From NCBI RefSeq assembly GCF_018070345.1, contig NZ_JAGPXX010000030.1, positions 18,125-82,124 on the forward strand: a DNA stretch of 64,000 nt, read 5' to 3'. This document shows positions 42,113 to 51,184 of the stretch, in pieces. Each line of letters opens with the position of its first letter. Position 1 is the stretch's first letter. The notes below the pieces were generated by a model. That model saw only the letters and a list, made by a program, of their open reading frames with translations. It searched no databases and was not told the DNA's origin. The translations under genes and the position numbers were made by a program. Source of the stretch: Streptomyces sp. F63 (GTDB lineage Bacteria > Actinomycetota > Actinomycetes > Streptomycetales > Streptomycetaceae).

Positions 42113-42271
42113 GCGGGTGACGGCGCGGCGGGCTCGGTTCTCTGCTCTCACCGGTGCCGGTCGGTGGGTGCTGAATCAGTTCGTCGGCGCTCCCGGTGGC
42201 ACTGACCCGGAGTATGTCAGCGACGTGGTTGCGCGATAGGGGGCCGGTTCCGGTCTTGGGCAGGGGTATCG

Positions 42272-42297
42272 GCCCCTCCGCATGGGGGCGGAGGGGC
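42272..42297 (-). terminator. hairpin terminator after the DUF222-HNH gene
   Basis: GCCCCTCCGC (42272-42281) and GCGGAGGGGC (42288-42297) form a 10-bp stem with a 6-nt loop about 26 bp after the stop codon. Confidence 0.7.
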
Positions 42298-42323
42298 TAT
42301 GCCGTGGCCGGAGCCCGCTCGGG

Positions 42324-43685
42324 CTAGGTGGTGGGTGTGCGGGGTGGGTTGGTGTAGGTGTGACCGGTCGGTGCCCTCCAGCGGACCTCGCCGGTGTCAC
42401 TGTTGCGTTCCGCCTGCCATCGGGTGCGGTGTTTGAGGAGGTGGTGACGTCGGCACAGGGGCATGAGGTTGTCGGGTTCGGTCGCCCCGCCCGCAGTCGG
42501 ATTCTCGTGGTTGAACGGCTCGATGTGGTCGAGGTCGCAGCGGTGGGCGGGCATCTGGCAGGACGGGAAGGTGCAGGTCATGTCCCGGGCGATGACGTGG
42601 CGTTCGGTTTCCGCGGTGGGACGGTAGGTGGCCGGGTCGGTCTTGACCAGCAGTCCGGTGGCCGGGTGGGTGATCAGCCGCCGCCAGAGGGTGCCCGGGG
42701 CGAAGGCCACCTCGCGGGCCTGCCCGGCGCTGATCGGCCCGTAACCCTTCAGCTGTGCCGGTTCCTCATCCGCTCCGATCAACGTCTCCAGCGACACCGT
42801 CACCTGCACCACCGCCGCCGACCGGCCACCCGGGGCCGCGCCTCCGGCGGGGATGTCCGTCCCGGCCGGGCGGTTGACCACCAGGTCATACAGGGCGTCC
42901 ACCCGCTTCTGGTTCAGCGTGCGCCCGTCATCGGCGAAGGTGGCAGCGTGGGCGTCCACGGCCGCATCCAACTGTGCGGCCTGGGGGGTGGGGAGGAAGG
43001 CGGTCCAGGTGGCCATACCGTCCTCCGTGGCCCGGTGCCAGATGGTGCGGTCCTCCCTGCGCCGGCGATGCCGCACCTCCGCCCCCTGCGGGTCGGCCTT
43101 GAGCACCGCCCGGTTCAGGGCGCGCCGGGTCTGGCCGACGGACTGGGCGGGCATCTTCGGCGCCACCAGGGCCTCCACCACACCCGCGGCTTCGGGGTCG
43201 AGGGTGCCGGTGACCTCGGTCACCGCCTTCGCCTGCAAGTAGCAGATCTCCCCACGCTCCAACAGGCTTACGGTGGTGGGGAAGCGCTCCTCCAGGGCGG
43301 TGGCGACCGCCAGGCGATCCGCGGCCGTGTTCCCCGACAGCCTCAACGCACAGGCGACATCCTCACAGGCGAAGTTCCAGTCGTAATCCACCCACCCGAT
43401 CGCATTCGGTGTCGCTTCCAAGGCCTCGGCCTCGATATCGGCCAGCAGACGAACCTGCTGCGCCTGAATCCACGCGGTGTGCCGCTCCCACGCCTTCAGG
43501 GCATCGATCCGCCCAGTGGTGGAAAGCTGCTCGCGCTCCAGCAGAGCGAGCATCGCCGCTGTCTGCGGGCCCGGGATGGCCGACGCCAGATGCGCCGCCC
43601 ACTCATCCGCCGTCACCGGCTCCCCCGGCAGACCGCTGGTTTCGGTCGTGGTCGTGTCGTCGTGGTCGAGCAGCGTGGCCCGCAT
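42324..43685 (-). CDS. DUF222 / HNH endonuclease (13E12-repeat family)
   Basis: From the ATG at 43685 the product has 453 residues. The N-terminal two thirds are DUF222 (ERHTAWIQAQQVRLLADIEA; YDWNFACEDVACALRLSGN; TEVTGTLDPEAAGVVEALV). The C-terminus is an HNH nuclease: CTFPSCQMPAHRCDLDHIEP with HIEP/NLMPLCRRHHLLKH. These genes are repeated and mobile in actinobacteria (13E12 elements of mycobacteria). A GTG at 43724 has no ribosome site. The gene lies between the two inverted ~283-bp repeats. The upstream region 43686-44054 has no gene that I can see. Confidence 0.88.
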   Translation of the reverse strand: MRATLLDHDDTTTTETSGLPGEPVTADEWAAHLASAIPGPQTAAMLALLEREQLSTTGRIDALKAWERHTAWIQAQQVRLLADIEAEALEATPNAIGWVDYDWNFACEDVACALRLSGNTAADRLAVATALEERFPTTVSLLERGEICYLQAKAVTEVTGTLDPEAAGVVEALVAPKMPAQSVGQTRRALNRAVLKADPQGAEVRHRRRREDRTIWHRATEDGMATWTAFLPTPQAAQLDAAVDAHAATFADDGRTLNQKRVDALYDLVVNRPAGTDIPAGGAAPGGRSAAVVQVTVSLETLIGADEEPAQLKGYGPISAGQAREVAFAPGTLWRRLITHPATGLLVKTDPATYRPTAETERHVIARDMTCTFPSCQMPAHRCDLDHIEPFNHENPTAGGATEPDNLMPLCRRHHLLKHRTRWQAERNSDTGEVRWRAPTGHTYTNPPRTPTT

Positions 43686-44054
43686 GATCCCCCCGTCCGG
43701 ATTGACACGCACGAACTCCCGCACTCACGCAGCGAGTTCACACCCCCCATTTTCCGTCACGTACGGTGATGGATCCAGGTCCAGAGCCCGGAACCACCCG
43801 AACGAGTGATCGAAAGCGGACCCGGGGACTCCACCCATGCCCCACACCAACACCCGCGACGCCACCCATGACCACGGGACCGCCCCACGGTCCGCCGCGG
43901 CGGCGGAGCAGCCAAGAATCCTAGCGCGCGTGCTCCCCGGCTACCGCGCCCGCCCGCCGGCACGAGGTCATCGCCGATACCCACCCGCAACCGGCAAACC
44001 GCCGGAAGAACCCCGTCGGTCCCGCCCCCGGACCGAACCCACTGAGACCGTGTC

Positions 44055-44175
44055 CTACGTGGTGAGGCGGACGAGCCGCTTGTAGCAGCAGAGGGCGGCG
44101 GCGAGACCGAGAAAGGCCAGGTAGTTACGGGGATCGCGTTCGTAGCGAGGGCTCAGACGGCGGCAGCCAAAGACT
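44055..44175 (-). pseudogene. C-terminal remnant of an IS5-type transposase
   Basis: Read on the minus strand the segment ends with RRLSPRYERDPRNYLAFLGL followed by AAALCCYKRLVRLTT and a TAG stop, the usual C-terminus of a Streptomyces IS5-family DDE transposase. The adjoining sequence GAGACCGTGTCCTACG just beyond the stop looks like an insertion-sequence end. Upstream of about 44175 the frame is lost, so only ~40 residues remain. This marks an old insertion and deletion. Confidence 0.7.
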
Positions 44176-44660
44176 GCCGGAGACTGGCGCGGAATCACTC
44201 TTTACTAGTCGCCTGAACTGATCGAACATGAACTGCCTGAATTCTGGGCCTTCCGGATCTGTTACGGAGAGGTGCGCTTACTCGGATCCGGATTTCGACC
44301 GTTCGCAGTGGGTGCTGCGTGAGCCGCCGCCAGCTGACTCACCCTCATGGCCCATTATTCCGTAAGACCTAACGCGCCCTGCGGTCCGCGCACCACCTCA
44401 GCTTGCGTCTTCATGGTGAAGAGATCCTGAGTCACCGGCTGTGGATACCTTCGAAGATTTCCTGCAGGCTGTTGATTGAGAGATAATCCCCGAGTGGCTG
44501 CCCACTTCCGTCGTAACGCCTGGTCAGCCAACCGTAGTGGAACAGCCTGGAGATGTTGCGCCGGGTCTTCCCTTGATTACGCCTTTGGCATTTGGTCGAC
44601 TCGATTCCGCCTCGGGCGATCCCAGGATGTGGGAGCAGTCCCAGGGGCTGTCCGGCAAGC
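44176..44660. other. AT-richer remnant region without intact genes
   Basis: This stretch is visibly less GC-rich than its surroundings and contains no open frame with coding character beyond scraps. On the plus strand YSDPDFDRSQWVLREP (about 44280-44330) vaguely resembles the N-terminus of an insertion-sequence transposase, but the frame stops soon after. It is best described as decayed mobile DNA. Confidence 0.5.
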
Positions 44661-45110
44661 TCAGCGAGCGGTGTGGTCCGGGTGGTGCTTGGTTCGGCGG
44701 GTTTCCTTCATCTCCGCCTCGTAGAGGTGCTCCCGGCCATCGGCCAGCTCGTTGCGCAGGCGTTCCTCGATCTGCTGGAACGGCCGGTAGTAGGTCTGGT
44801 TGTAGGCCTCGATGATCTGGAAGGTCCAGTGGTCGGGGATCACGTTGCGGCCCAGGATTTCGCGCTCGACGAGGTCGGCCTGCTCGGCGTGGCCGGCCTC
44901 GCGGAGCAGGCGCACCGCCTCGTCCAGCTCCAGGTCCGCGCCGCCCGTCAGCTGGTGGAACGCGTACAGCATGCCGCGGGCCCGTTCGGTCGTCTCCAGG
45001 GCCTTCGACAGCGCCCCCAGCGCCTCGACGGTTGTATCGCTCACTCCGTCGGGGCGCTGGTGCTGCTTGTCGGGCGTCTCGGGGTCGTAGGTGTCGTCAG
45101 TCACGCGCAT
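44661..45110 (-). CDS. conserved Streptomyces protein of unknown function
   Basis: A 149-residue soluble, charged, mostly helical protein (AFHQLTGGADLELDEAVRLL; WTFQIIEAYNQTYYRPFQ). No signal peptide or membrane segment. Its ATG overlaps the end of the glycosyltransferase frame by 10 nt, indicating co-transcription with that gene when it was whole. The sequence looks well preserved, unlike its neighbours. No known domain recognised. Confidence 0.7.
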   Translation of the reverse strand: MRVTDDTYDPETPDKQHQRPDGVSDTTVEALGALSKALETTERARGMLYAFHQLTGGADLELDEAVRLLREAGHAEQADLVEREILGRNVIPDHWTFQIIEAYNQTYYRPFQQIEERLRNELADGREHLYEAEMKETRRTKHHPDHTAR

Positions 45111-45880
45111 CCACGTTCCCCGTCAGGCGCCGCCGTCACGCGGGCAGCGGCCTCATCCCTCCTGCGGGCGGGCGGGCGGACGTGCCGGGCGGGAGCGGCG
45201 AGCGCCCGGCAGTTGCCTGTCGGATAGCGCCACTGGAAGCTGTCGAGTGCCCGTGCCCTGGCTTCGACGACGGCCATCCGGGCCTCGCGTTCGACCGAGT
45301 CGGTGTGGGCGGTCTGGCTCGTCATCTGTCCGGGCCACTTGCGGTAGAGCAGTCCGTAGTCGCGGATGAACCAGCCCCGGCTGACGGCGTTCAGGGCGAG
45401 CAGGAGTCCGGTGTCCTCGGAGGCCGGGAGAGCCATCCATCCGCCGAGGGCGAGCAGCAGATCACGGCGTATGCAGAGTGACGCCGGGTGGACCTGGGCG
45501 CGGTAGTCGTGGGCCTTCCAGTGTTCCAGGACGGCTCCGCGCTCGATTGGGCCTCCTTCGGGGTCACTGTCGAAGCCGGCTGTGGAGCCGTCGGGCAGGA
45601 GGTCCAGGACGCGGGAGGTGACCCAGCCGATCTCCGGGTCTCCTTCGAGCACCGTGAGGTCGCGTGCCAGGGCGCCCGGCATCAGCTGGTCGTCGGCGTC
45701 CAGGATCTTCACGTACTCGCCGTCGGCGTGCGCGAGAGCGATGGTGCGGGCGATCCCCGGTCCGCCGGGCCTGCCCTGGCGGAACGTCACCTGCGGGTCG
45801 TCGCGCACGTGCGGAGCGACCTGGTCCGTGGTCCCGGCCCTGCGGCAGCCGACATCACGGCAGGAGTCACGGCAGCCGGA
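45101..45880 (-). pseudogene. family 2 glycosyltransferase truncated at the repeat border
   Basis: The frame has GT-A features: GGPGIARTIALAHADGEYVK, the DXD-type metal site ILDADDQLMPGALARD and the acceptor region WMALPASEDTGLLLALN. The N-terminal beta-strand and nucleotide-binding start of a GT2 domain (usually V-S-V-V-I-P-type) are missing. Homology begins at about GTTDQVAP, and the frame then runs into repeat copy B at 45881. About 25-35 N-terminal residues appear lost. Whether an internal start is used is unknown; the product is probably inactive. Confidence 0.65.
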
Positions 45881-46164
45881 CACCACCGTCACCCCCGACA
45901 GCCCGCCACGACGGTGGGTGAGCCGGACAACTCAGGCGCGCGTGTGCCCCCGCAACCACCCACCGGCACCAGCCACTCCATCGCCTTTCCAGGACGACCC
46001 CGGGCGCGCACGGCACCGAATGGACGACCGACCCCCGGCCCACCCCCACCACGGATGCCGTAACCCCCGCCCGAGAACCCCCCGCCGGCCCGCGACGCAC
46101 CCGCCACCACCACCGCGCCGCCCACCCGGCGCCGTAACCCCAACCACCCAGGCACCGGACAGCC
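45881..46164. repeat. ~283-bp repeat, copy B (inverted relative to copy A at 41831-42112)
   Basis: Nearly identical to the reverse complement of copy A, over its whole length. Its left edge coincides with the loss of glycosyltransferase homology, and its right edge is followed by unrelated sequence and a 9-bp array. It contains no supported gene. Confidence 0.92.
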
Positions 46165-46251
46165 CGCGACGCACCCCGCCTCGACCACTCCGCCCCGCCG
46201 CCAACTGCGGGTGGCGGGGCCCTGGGCCGGGCAAAGCGGCCGACCGCCGTG

Positions 46252-46341
46252 CTCCCGGAACTCCCGGAACTCCCGGAACTCCCGGAACTCGCGGAACTCG
46301 CGGAACTCGCGGAACTCGCGGAACTCGCGGAACTCGCGGAA
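46252..46341. repeat. 9-bp tandem repeat, ten perfect-phase copies
   Basis: Four units CTCCCGGAA are followed by six CTCGCGGAA, all in 9-bp register, with a degenerate eleventh. The block-wise switch of the variable base shows expansion by slippage. It lies 28 bp beyond the end of the lysE-type gene, and no gene is credible here. Confidence 0.95.
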
Positions 46342-46369
46342 CTCCCGAGAAGGCTGCGAGCCTTCCGGG

Positions 46370-47059
46370 CTACTCCTTCCGGCCGGTCGCGGCGACGGTG
46401 ACCCCGAGACCGATCATCGCGAACCCGCCCGCTCCACCGATCAGGGCGAGTCGCCGCGGCGAGCCGGCGAACCAGCTTCGCGCAGCGGCCGCGGCCAGCC
46501 CCCACACGCTGTCGCAGCTCACCGCGATGACGTTGAAGACCAGTCCGAGCAGCATCATCTGGAGGGCGGCGTGCCCCTGGCCGCGGTCGATGAACTGGGG
46601 CAGCACAGCGGCGAAGAACACGATGGTCTTGGGATTGGCCACGCCAACCGCGAATCCCTCCCACACCGTGCGCCGCAGACCACCGAGCCGCCGTCCCCCT
46701 TCCGGTCCCGGTCCCGGTCCCGGTCCGTCGACGGTGGCGGATGACGGCGGTGTCTCGGCCCCGTGGCCCGCCCCCCGCTGCCGCACCGCCCTGATGCCGA
46801 GGTACACCAGATACGCGGCACCCGCGAGCTTCAACACCGTGAAGACCAGAACCGACCGTTCCACCACAGCCCCGACCCCGAGGGCCACGGCCACGACGAG
46901 GACGCAGGAACCGAGCGTGTTGCCCGCGACCGTGGCCAGCGCGGCGCGGCGTCCCTGTGCCAGAGCCCGTCCGATCACGAAGAGCACGCTGGGGCCGGGG
47001 ATCACGATCAGCAGGAAGGACATGGCCGCGAACGCCAGGAGCCGGTCGGTGGACACCAT
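46370..47059 (-). CDS. LysE/RhtB-family amino acid exporter
   Basis: A 229-residue membrane protein of the LysE superfamily with about six hydrophobic segments. It begins MVSTDRLLAFAAMSFLLIVI, followed by the family motif PGPSVLFVIGRALAQGRRAA, and contains VGVANPKTIVFFAAVLPQF. A Pro/Gly-rich loop with PGPGPGPEGG sits mid-protein. It would export amino acids or related compounds. Ribosome site before the ATG at 47059 is weak; an upstream in-frame start cannot be excluded. Confidence 0.87.
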   Translation of the reverse strand: MVSTDRLLAFAAMSFLLIVIPGPSVLFVIGRALAQGRRAALATVAGNTLGSCVLVVAVALGVGAVVERSVLVFTVLKLAGAAYLVYLGIRAVRQRGAGHGAETPPSSATVDGPGPGPGPEGGRRLGGLRRTVWEGFAVGVANPKTIVFFAAVLPQFIDRGQGHAALQMMLLGLVFNVIAVSCDSVWGLAAAAARSWFAGSPRRLALIGGAGGFAMIGLGVTVAATGRKE

Positions 47060-47153
47060 GCTGCTCACACAACACCAGAACCGCTCGTGCGTCCATGCCG
47101 CTTTCCGCCGGTTCTCCGCCGCGGATCCCCTCCCCGCCACGCCGCCGGACGCC

Positions 47154-47345
47154 CAGGCAGGCCGGCAGACAGGCAGGCAGGCAGGAAGACGGACAGGCAG
47201 GCAGACAAGCAGCCGTACAGACCTCCGGCCCCGTCCTCACCCGGCGCACCGAGCGGGGACGGGGCCGGAGGTCCGGCACGGAGTCGCAGTCACGCAGTCA
47301 CTGCGACAGCGTCACGGAGTCACAGAGCCGTCGTCACCCCCCAGC
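47154..47345. repeat. GGCA-type and GTCAC-type simple repeats
   Basis: The 338-nt gap between the lysE-type gene and hemB holds a GGCA/GACA tetramer-rich tract (about 47154-47215) and a run of GTCAC-GCAGTCAC units (about 47287-47340). No gene or clear terminator was seen. Confidence 0.7.
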
Positions 47346-47397
47346 CGCCCGGCTCCCCCAGCCGCCCGGCTCCCCGGACGCCCACGGCCCTCCCCGC

Positions 47398-48420
47398 TCA
47401 CTCCCCCCGGGACAGCCGCTGCGCGGCTTCGACCGCCCAGTACGTGAGGATCATGTTCGCCCCGGCGCGCTTGGCTCCCGTCAGGGTCTCCATGATGGTG
47501 CGGTCGCGCTCGATCCAGCCGTTGGCGGCCGCGGCCTCGATCATGGCGTACTCGCCCGACACCTGGTAGGCCGCCACCGGCACGTCCACCGCGTCCGCGA
47601 CCCGGCGCAGCACGTCCAGATAGGGCAGTGCGGGCTTGACCATCACGATGTCGGCGCCCTCCGCCAGGTCCAGCGCCAGTTCGCGCAGGGATTCCCGCGC
47701 GTTGGCCGGGTCCTGCTGGTACGTCTTCCGGTCGCCCCGCAGCGAGGAGTCGACGGCCTCGCGGAAAGGGCCGTAGAAGGCCGACGCGTACTTGGCCGTG
47801 TAGGCGAGGATGGAGACGTCCTGGTGTCCGGCCCCGTCCAGCGCCTCCCGGACGACCTTGACCTGACCGTCCATCATGCCGCTCGGGCCGACCACGTGCA
47901 CTCCGGCCTCCGCCTGCACGCGCGCCATCTCGGCATAGCGCTCCAGCGTCGCGTCGTTGTCGACCCGGCCCGCCGCGTCCAGGACCCCGCAGTGGCCGTG
48001 GTCGGTGAACTCGTCGAGGCACAGGTCCGACATGATGACGAGGTCGTCGCCGACCTCCTCCTTCACGTCCCGGATGGCGATCTGGAGGATGCCCTCCGGG
48101 TCGGTCCCCGCCGTGCCGCAGGCGTCCTTCTCCTGCGGCACCCCGAAGAGCATGATCCCGCCGAGCCCCGCCCCGGCGGCCTCGGCGGCCGCCTTCCGCA
48201 GGCTGTCCCGGGTGTGCTGGACAACGCCCGGCATGGAGGACACCGGCACGGGCTCGGCGATCCCCTCCCGCACGAAGGCGGGGAGGATCAACTCGGCCGG
48301 ATGCAGCCGGTGTTCGGCGACCATGCGGCGCATCGCCGGGCTGGTCCGGAGCCGGCGCGGACGGACTCCCAGGTGCTCCAGCCCGACCGTGCCCGCTCCC
48401 TGCTGGTGGTCGTTGCTCAT
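47398..48420 (-). CDS. hemB: porphobilinogen synthase (5-aminolevulinate dehydratase)
   Basis: A 340-residue HemB that condenses two 5-aminolevulinates to porphobilinogen. The metal region is MSDLCLDEFTDHGHCG, and the two Schiff-base lysines lie in AYTAKYASAFYGPFRE and DIVMVKPALPYLDV. The C-x-D rather than C-x-C arrangement suggests a Mg-type or mixed metal site. The ATG overlaps the hemD stop (ATGA). It is the last gene of the rex-hem operon. Confidence 0.96.
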   Translation of the reverse strand: MSNDHQQGAGTVGLEHLGVRPRRLRTSPAMRRMVAEHRLHPAELILPAFVREGIAEPVPVSSMPGVVQHTRDSLRKAAAEAAGAGLGGIMLFGVPQEKDACGTAGTDPEGILQIAIRDVKEEVGDDLVIMSDLCLDEFTDHGHCGVLDAAGRVDNDATLERYAEMARVQAEAGVHVVGPSGMMDGQVKVVREALDGAGHQDVSILAYTAKYASAFYGPFREAVDSSLRGDRKTYQQDPANARESLRELALDLAEGADIVMVKPALPYLDVLRRVADAVDVPVAAYQVSGEYAMIEAAAANGWIERDRTIMETLTGAKRAGANMILTYWAVEAAQRLSRGE

Positions 48421-50084
48421 GAAGTGGCGCGCCTCCTGCGCGATCCGGGCCTGCGCTCGCTCGGACGGGTGACGGGGTCGCCCGCCTCGATGGCGGCGGC
48501 CCGGCGCTTGGCGCCGAAGTCGGCGAGCGCCTCGGCGAGCCGGGTGACGGACGGCTCGGGCGACAGGACGTCGACCCGCAGTCCGTGCTCCTCCGCCGTC
48601 TTGGCGGTCGCCGGGCCGATGCAGGCGATGACGGTGACGTTGTGCGGCTTGCCGGCGATGCCCACGAGGTTCCGCACCGTGCTGGAGGAGGTGAAGAGCA
48701 CGGCGTCGAAGCCGCCGCTCTTGATGGCCTCCCGGGTCTCGGCCGGCGGCGGCGAGGCGCGCACGGTCCGGTAGGCCGTGACGTCGTCCACCTCCCAGCC
48801 CAGCTCGATCAGCCCGGCGACCAGGGTCTCGGTGGCGATGTCGGCACGCGGCAGGAAGACCCGGTCGATCGGGTCGAACACCGGGTCGTACGGCGGCCAG
48901 TCCTCCAGCAGCCCGGCGGCCGACTGCTCTCCGCTCGGCACCAGGTCGGGCTTCACACCGAACTCGACCAGGGACCTGGCCGTCTGCTCGCCCACCGCCG
49001 CGACCTTGATCCCGGCGAAGGCGCGGGCGTCGAGCCCGTACTCCTCGAACTTCTCCCGGACCGCCTTGACGGCGTTGACCGACGTGAAGGCGATCCACTC
49101 GTAGCGGCCGGTGACCAGGCCCTTGACGGCCCGCTCCATCTGCTGCGGGGTGCGCGGCGGTTCGACGGCGATGGTCGGCACCTCGCTGGGCACCGCGCCG
49201 TAGGAGCGGAGCTGGTCGGAGAGGGACGCGGCCTGCTCCTTGGTCCGCGGCACCAGGACCTTCCAGCCGAAGAGCGGCTTGGACTCGAACCAGGAGAGCT
49301 GGTCCCGGCGGGCGTCGCAGCTGTGCTCGCCGACCACGGCTATGACCGGCTGCGCGCCGTCCGCCGAGGGCAGCACCTTGGCGGCCTTGAGCACCTGCCC
49401 GATGGTGCCGAGCGTGGCGGTCCAGGTGCGCTGGCGGGTGGTCGTACCGGCGATGGTGACGGCCATGGGGGTGTCGGGCTTCCGCCCGCCCGAGACCAGT
49501 TCGGCGGCCGCGGCCGCGACGGTCTCCAGGGTGGTGGAGACGACCGCGGTGGCGTCGCTGGAGCCGATCTCGGTCCAGCACCGCTCGGAGGCCGTGGCGG
49601 CGTCGACGAACCGGACGTCGGCGCCCCGCGCGGACCGCAGCGGCAGACCGGCGTACGCGGGGACGCCCACGGCCGTCGCCACTCCGGGCACGACCTCGAA
49701 GACGATGCCCTCCGCGGAGCAGGCGAGCATCTCCTCGGCTGCGTCGCCGTCGAGACCGGGGTCGCCGCAGAGCGCACGCACCACCCGCTTGCCGCTCCGT
49801 GCGGCCTCCATGACAAGATTGACGGCATCCTCCAAGGCGTACACCGCCGAAGAGTTTGACGTGCCGTCATGCGCCCGCAGCTGCGGGACGTCCACTCCTG
49901 CGCGCGCGTGGGCGGTCACCACGTCGAGCACCTGCGGGTCGGCGACCAGCACGTCCGCGTGGGTGAGCGCCTCCACGGCGCGCAGCGTCAGCAGTCCCGG
50001 GTCTCCGGGCCCGGCACCGAGGAAGGTGACGTGACCGAGGGGCGACTGGTGCGCGGAACGGAGATTTACGGCGGTGGGGCTCAC
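48417..50084 (-). CDS. hemD: bifunctional uroporphyrinogen-III C-methyltransferase / uroporphyrinogen-III synthase
   Basis: A 555-residue fusion. Residues about 18-260 are an SUMT/CobA domain (VTFLGAGPGDPGLLTLRAVE; EVVPGVATAVGVPAYAGLPL), which makes precorrin-2; residues about 280-530 are HemD (LVPRTKEQAASLSDQLRSYG; FTSVNAVKAVREKFEEYGLD; FTSSSTVRNLVG). It joins heme, siroheme and cobalamin synthesis at uroporphyrinogen III. The GTG overlaps the hemC stop (GTGA), and the stop overlaps hemB. The fusion is standard in Streptomyces. Confidence 0.95.
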   Translation of the reverse strand: MSPTAVNLRSAHQSPLGHVTFLGAGPGDPGLLTLRAVEALTHADVLVADPQVLDVVTAHARAGVDVPQLRAHDGTSNSSAVYALEDAVNLVMEAARSGKRVVRALCGDPGLDGDAAEEMLACSAEGIVFEVVPGVATAVGVPAYAGLPLRSARGADVRFVDAATASERCWTEIGSSDATAVVSTTLETVAAAAAELVSGGRKPDTPMAVTIAGTTTRQRTWTATLGTIGQVLKAAKVLPSADGAQPVIAVVGEHSCDARRDQLSWFESKPLFGWKVLVPRTKEQAASLSDQLRSYGAVPSEVPTIAVEPPRTPQQMERAVKGLVTGRYEWIAFTSVNAVKAVREKFEEYGLDARAFAGIKVAAVGEQTARSLVEFGVKPDLVPSGEQSAAGLLEDWPPYDPVFDPIDRVFLPRADIATETLVAGLIELGWEVDDVTAYRTVRASPPPAETREAIKSGGFDAVLFTSSSTVRNLVGIAGKPHNVTVIACIGPATAKTAEEHGLRVDVLSPEPSVTRLAEALADFGAKRRAAAIEAGDPVTRPSERRPGSRRRRATS

Positions 50085-51184
50085 AGTGCTCGCTCCCCCA
50101 TAAGACCGGCCGCACCCTTGGCGAGCATCTCGGCGGCGAGTTCGCGGCCGAGGGCCGCGGCGTCGTCGAGCGACGAGGGTACGGAACCGGTGGTGGACAG
50201 CTGCACCAGCGTGGAGCCGTCGGTCGTGCCGACGACGCCGCGCAGGCGCATTTCGGTGACAGTCTGCCCGTCGCCCAACAGGTCGGCCAGCGCCCCGACG
50301 GGTGCGCTGCAGCCGGCCTCCAGGGCGGCGAGCAGGGAACGCTCGGCGGTCACGGCGGCCCGCGAGTGCGGGTCGTCGAGTTCGGCGAGCCGGGCCGCGA
50401 GACCGGCGCCGTACACCTGGTGCACGGCGGCGCACTCGACGGCCAGCGCCCCCTGGCCGGGGGCGGGCAGGACGGCGTCGGCGGGCAGCTTCTGCGTCGC
50501 CTCCCCGATCCGGCCGACCCGGTTGAGGCCGGCGGTGGCGAGGACGACCGCGTCGAGCTCGCCGGAGCGCACGTATCCGATGCGGGTGTCGACGTTGCCC
50601 CGGATCGGCACGGTCTCGACCGCGCCCCCGAGTGCGGCGGCCCAGCTGTTGAGCTGCGCCATGCGGCGCGGCGAGCCGGTGCCGATCCGCGCGGCCGGGC
50701 GGCCGTCGCGGCCGAGTGCGGCCAGTTCCTCGAAGGTGAGTCCGTCGCGCGCCACGAGGGCGTCGCGCGGGTCCTCGCGGACCGGTACGGCGGCCACGAC
50801 GAGGCCGTCGGGCTGTGTGGTCGGCAGGTCCTTCAGGGAGTGGACCGCCAGGTCGATCTCCCCGGCGAGCAGGGCGTCGCGCAGGGCGGAGACGAAGACG
50901 CCGGTGCCGCCGATCTGTGCGAGGTGCTCACGGGAGACGTCGCCGTAGGTGGTGATCTCGACCAGCTCGACCGGGCGGCCGGTGAGGTCGCTGACGGCGT
51001 CCGCCACCATCCCGGACTGGGCCATGGCGAGCTTGCTGCGCCGGGTGCCGAGCCGGAGCGGTCCGCTGCCGGCGAGGCCGCCGGTACCGGCGTCCGCCGT
51101 GCTCGTGGTGGTGGTGCCGGTCGTGGTCCTGCTGGTGGTGGCCCTGCTGGTGCCGGTGGTGCTCATGGTGCCCTTGTCGGTCAT
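50081..51184 (-). CDS. hemC: hydroxymethylbilane synthase
   Basis: A 367-residue porphobilinogen deaminase. LRLGTRRSKLAMAQSGMVAD begins the fold; HSLKDLPT and IRGNVDTRI carry substrate-binding Lys/Arg; the dipyrromethane cofactor cysteine is in ALEAGCSAPVGAL. The first ~35 residues are Thr/Ser-rich and repetitive (SRTTTGTTTTST) and not part of the fold, so the real start might lie further in. The ATG at 51184 overlaps the hemA stop (ATGA). Confidence 0.95.
   Translation of the reverse strand: MTDKGTMSTTGTSRATTSRTTTGTTTTSTADAGTGGLAGSGPLRLGTRRSKLAMAQSGMVADAVSDLTGRPVELVEITTYGDVSREHLAQIGGTGVFVSALRDALLAGEIDLAVHSLKDLPTTQPDGLVVAAVPVREDPRDALVARDGLTFEELAALGRDGRPAARIGTGSPRRMAQLNSWAAALGGAVETVPIRGNVDTRIGYVRSGELDAVVLATAGLNRVGRIGEATQKLPADAVLPAPGQGALAVECAAVHQVYGAGLAARLAELDDPHSRAAVTAERSLLAALEAGCSAPVGALADLLGDGQTVTEMRLRGVVGTTDGSTLVQLSTTGSVPSSLDDAAALGRELAAEMLAKGAAGLMGERAL

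Noticed and set aside
41647..42151. Pro/Arg-rich frames inside the ~283-bp repeats
   Set aside because: Both copies keep similar frames only because they are almost identical; no ribosome site, no domain and strongly biased composition.
45867..47279. 470-codon minus-strand frame across repeat B, the 9-bp array and the lysE-type gene
   Set aside because: It is out of frame with the real exporter and consists of repeat translation (SSA/SSG runs).
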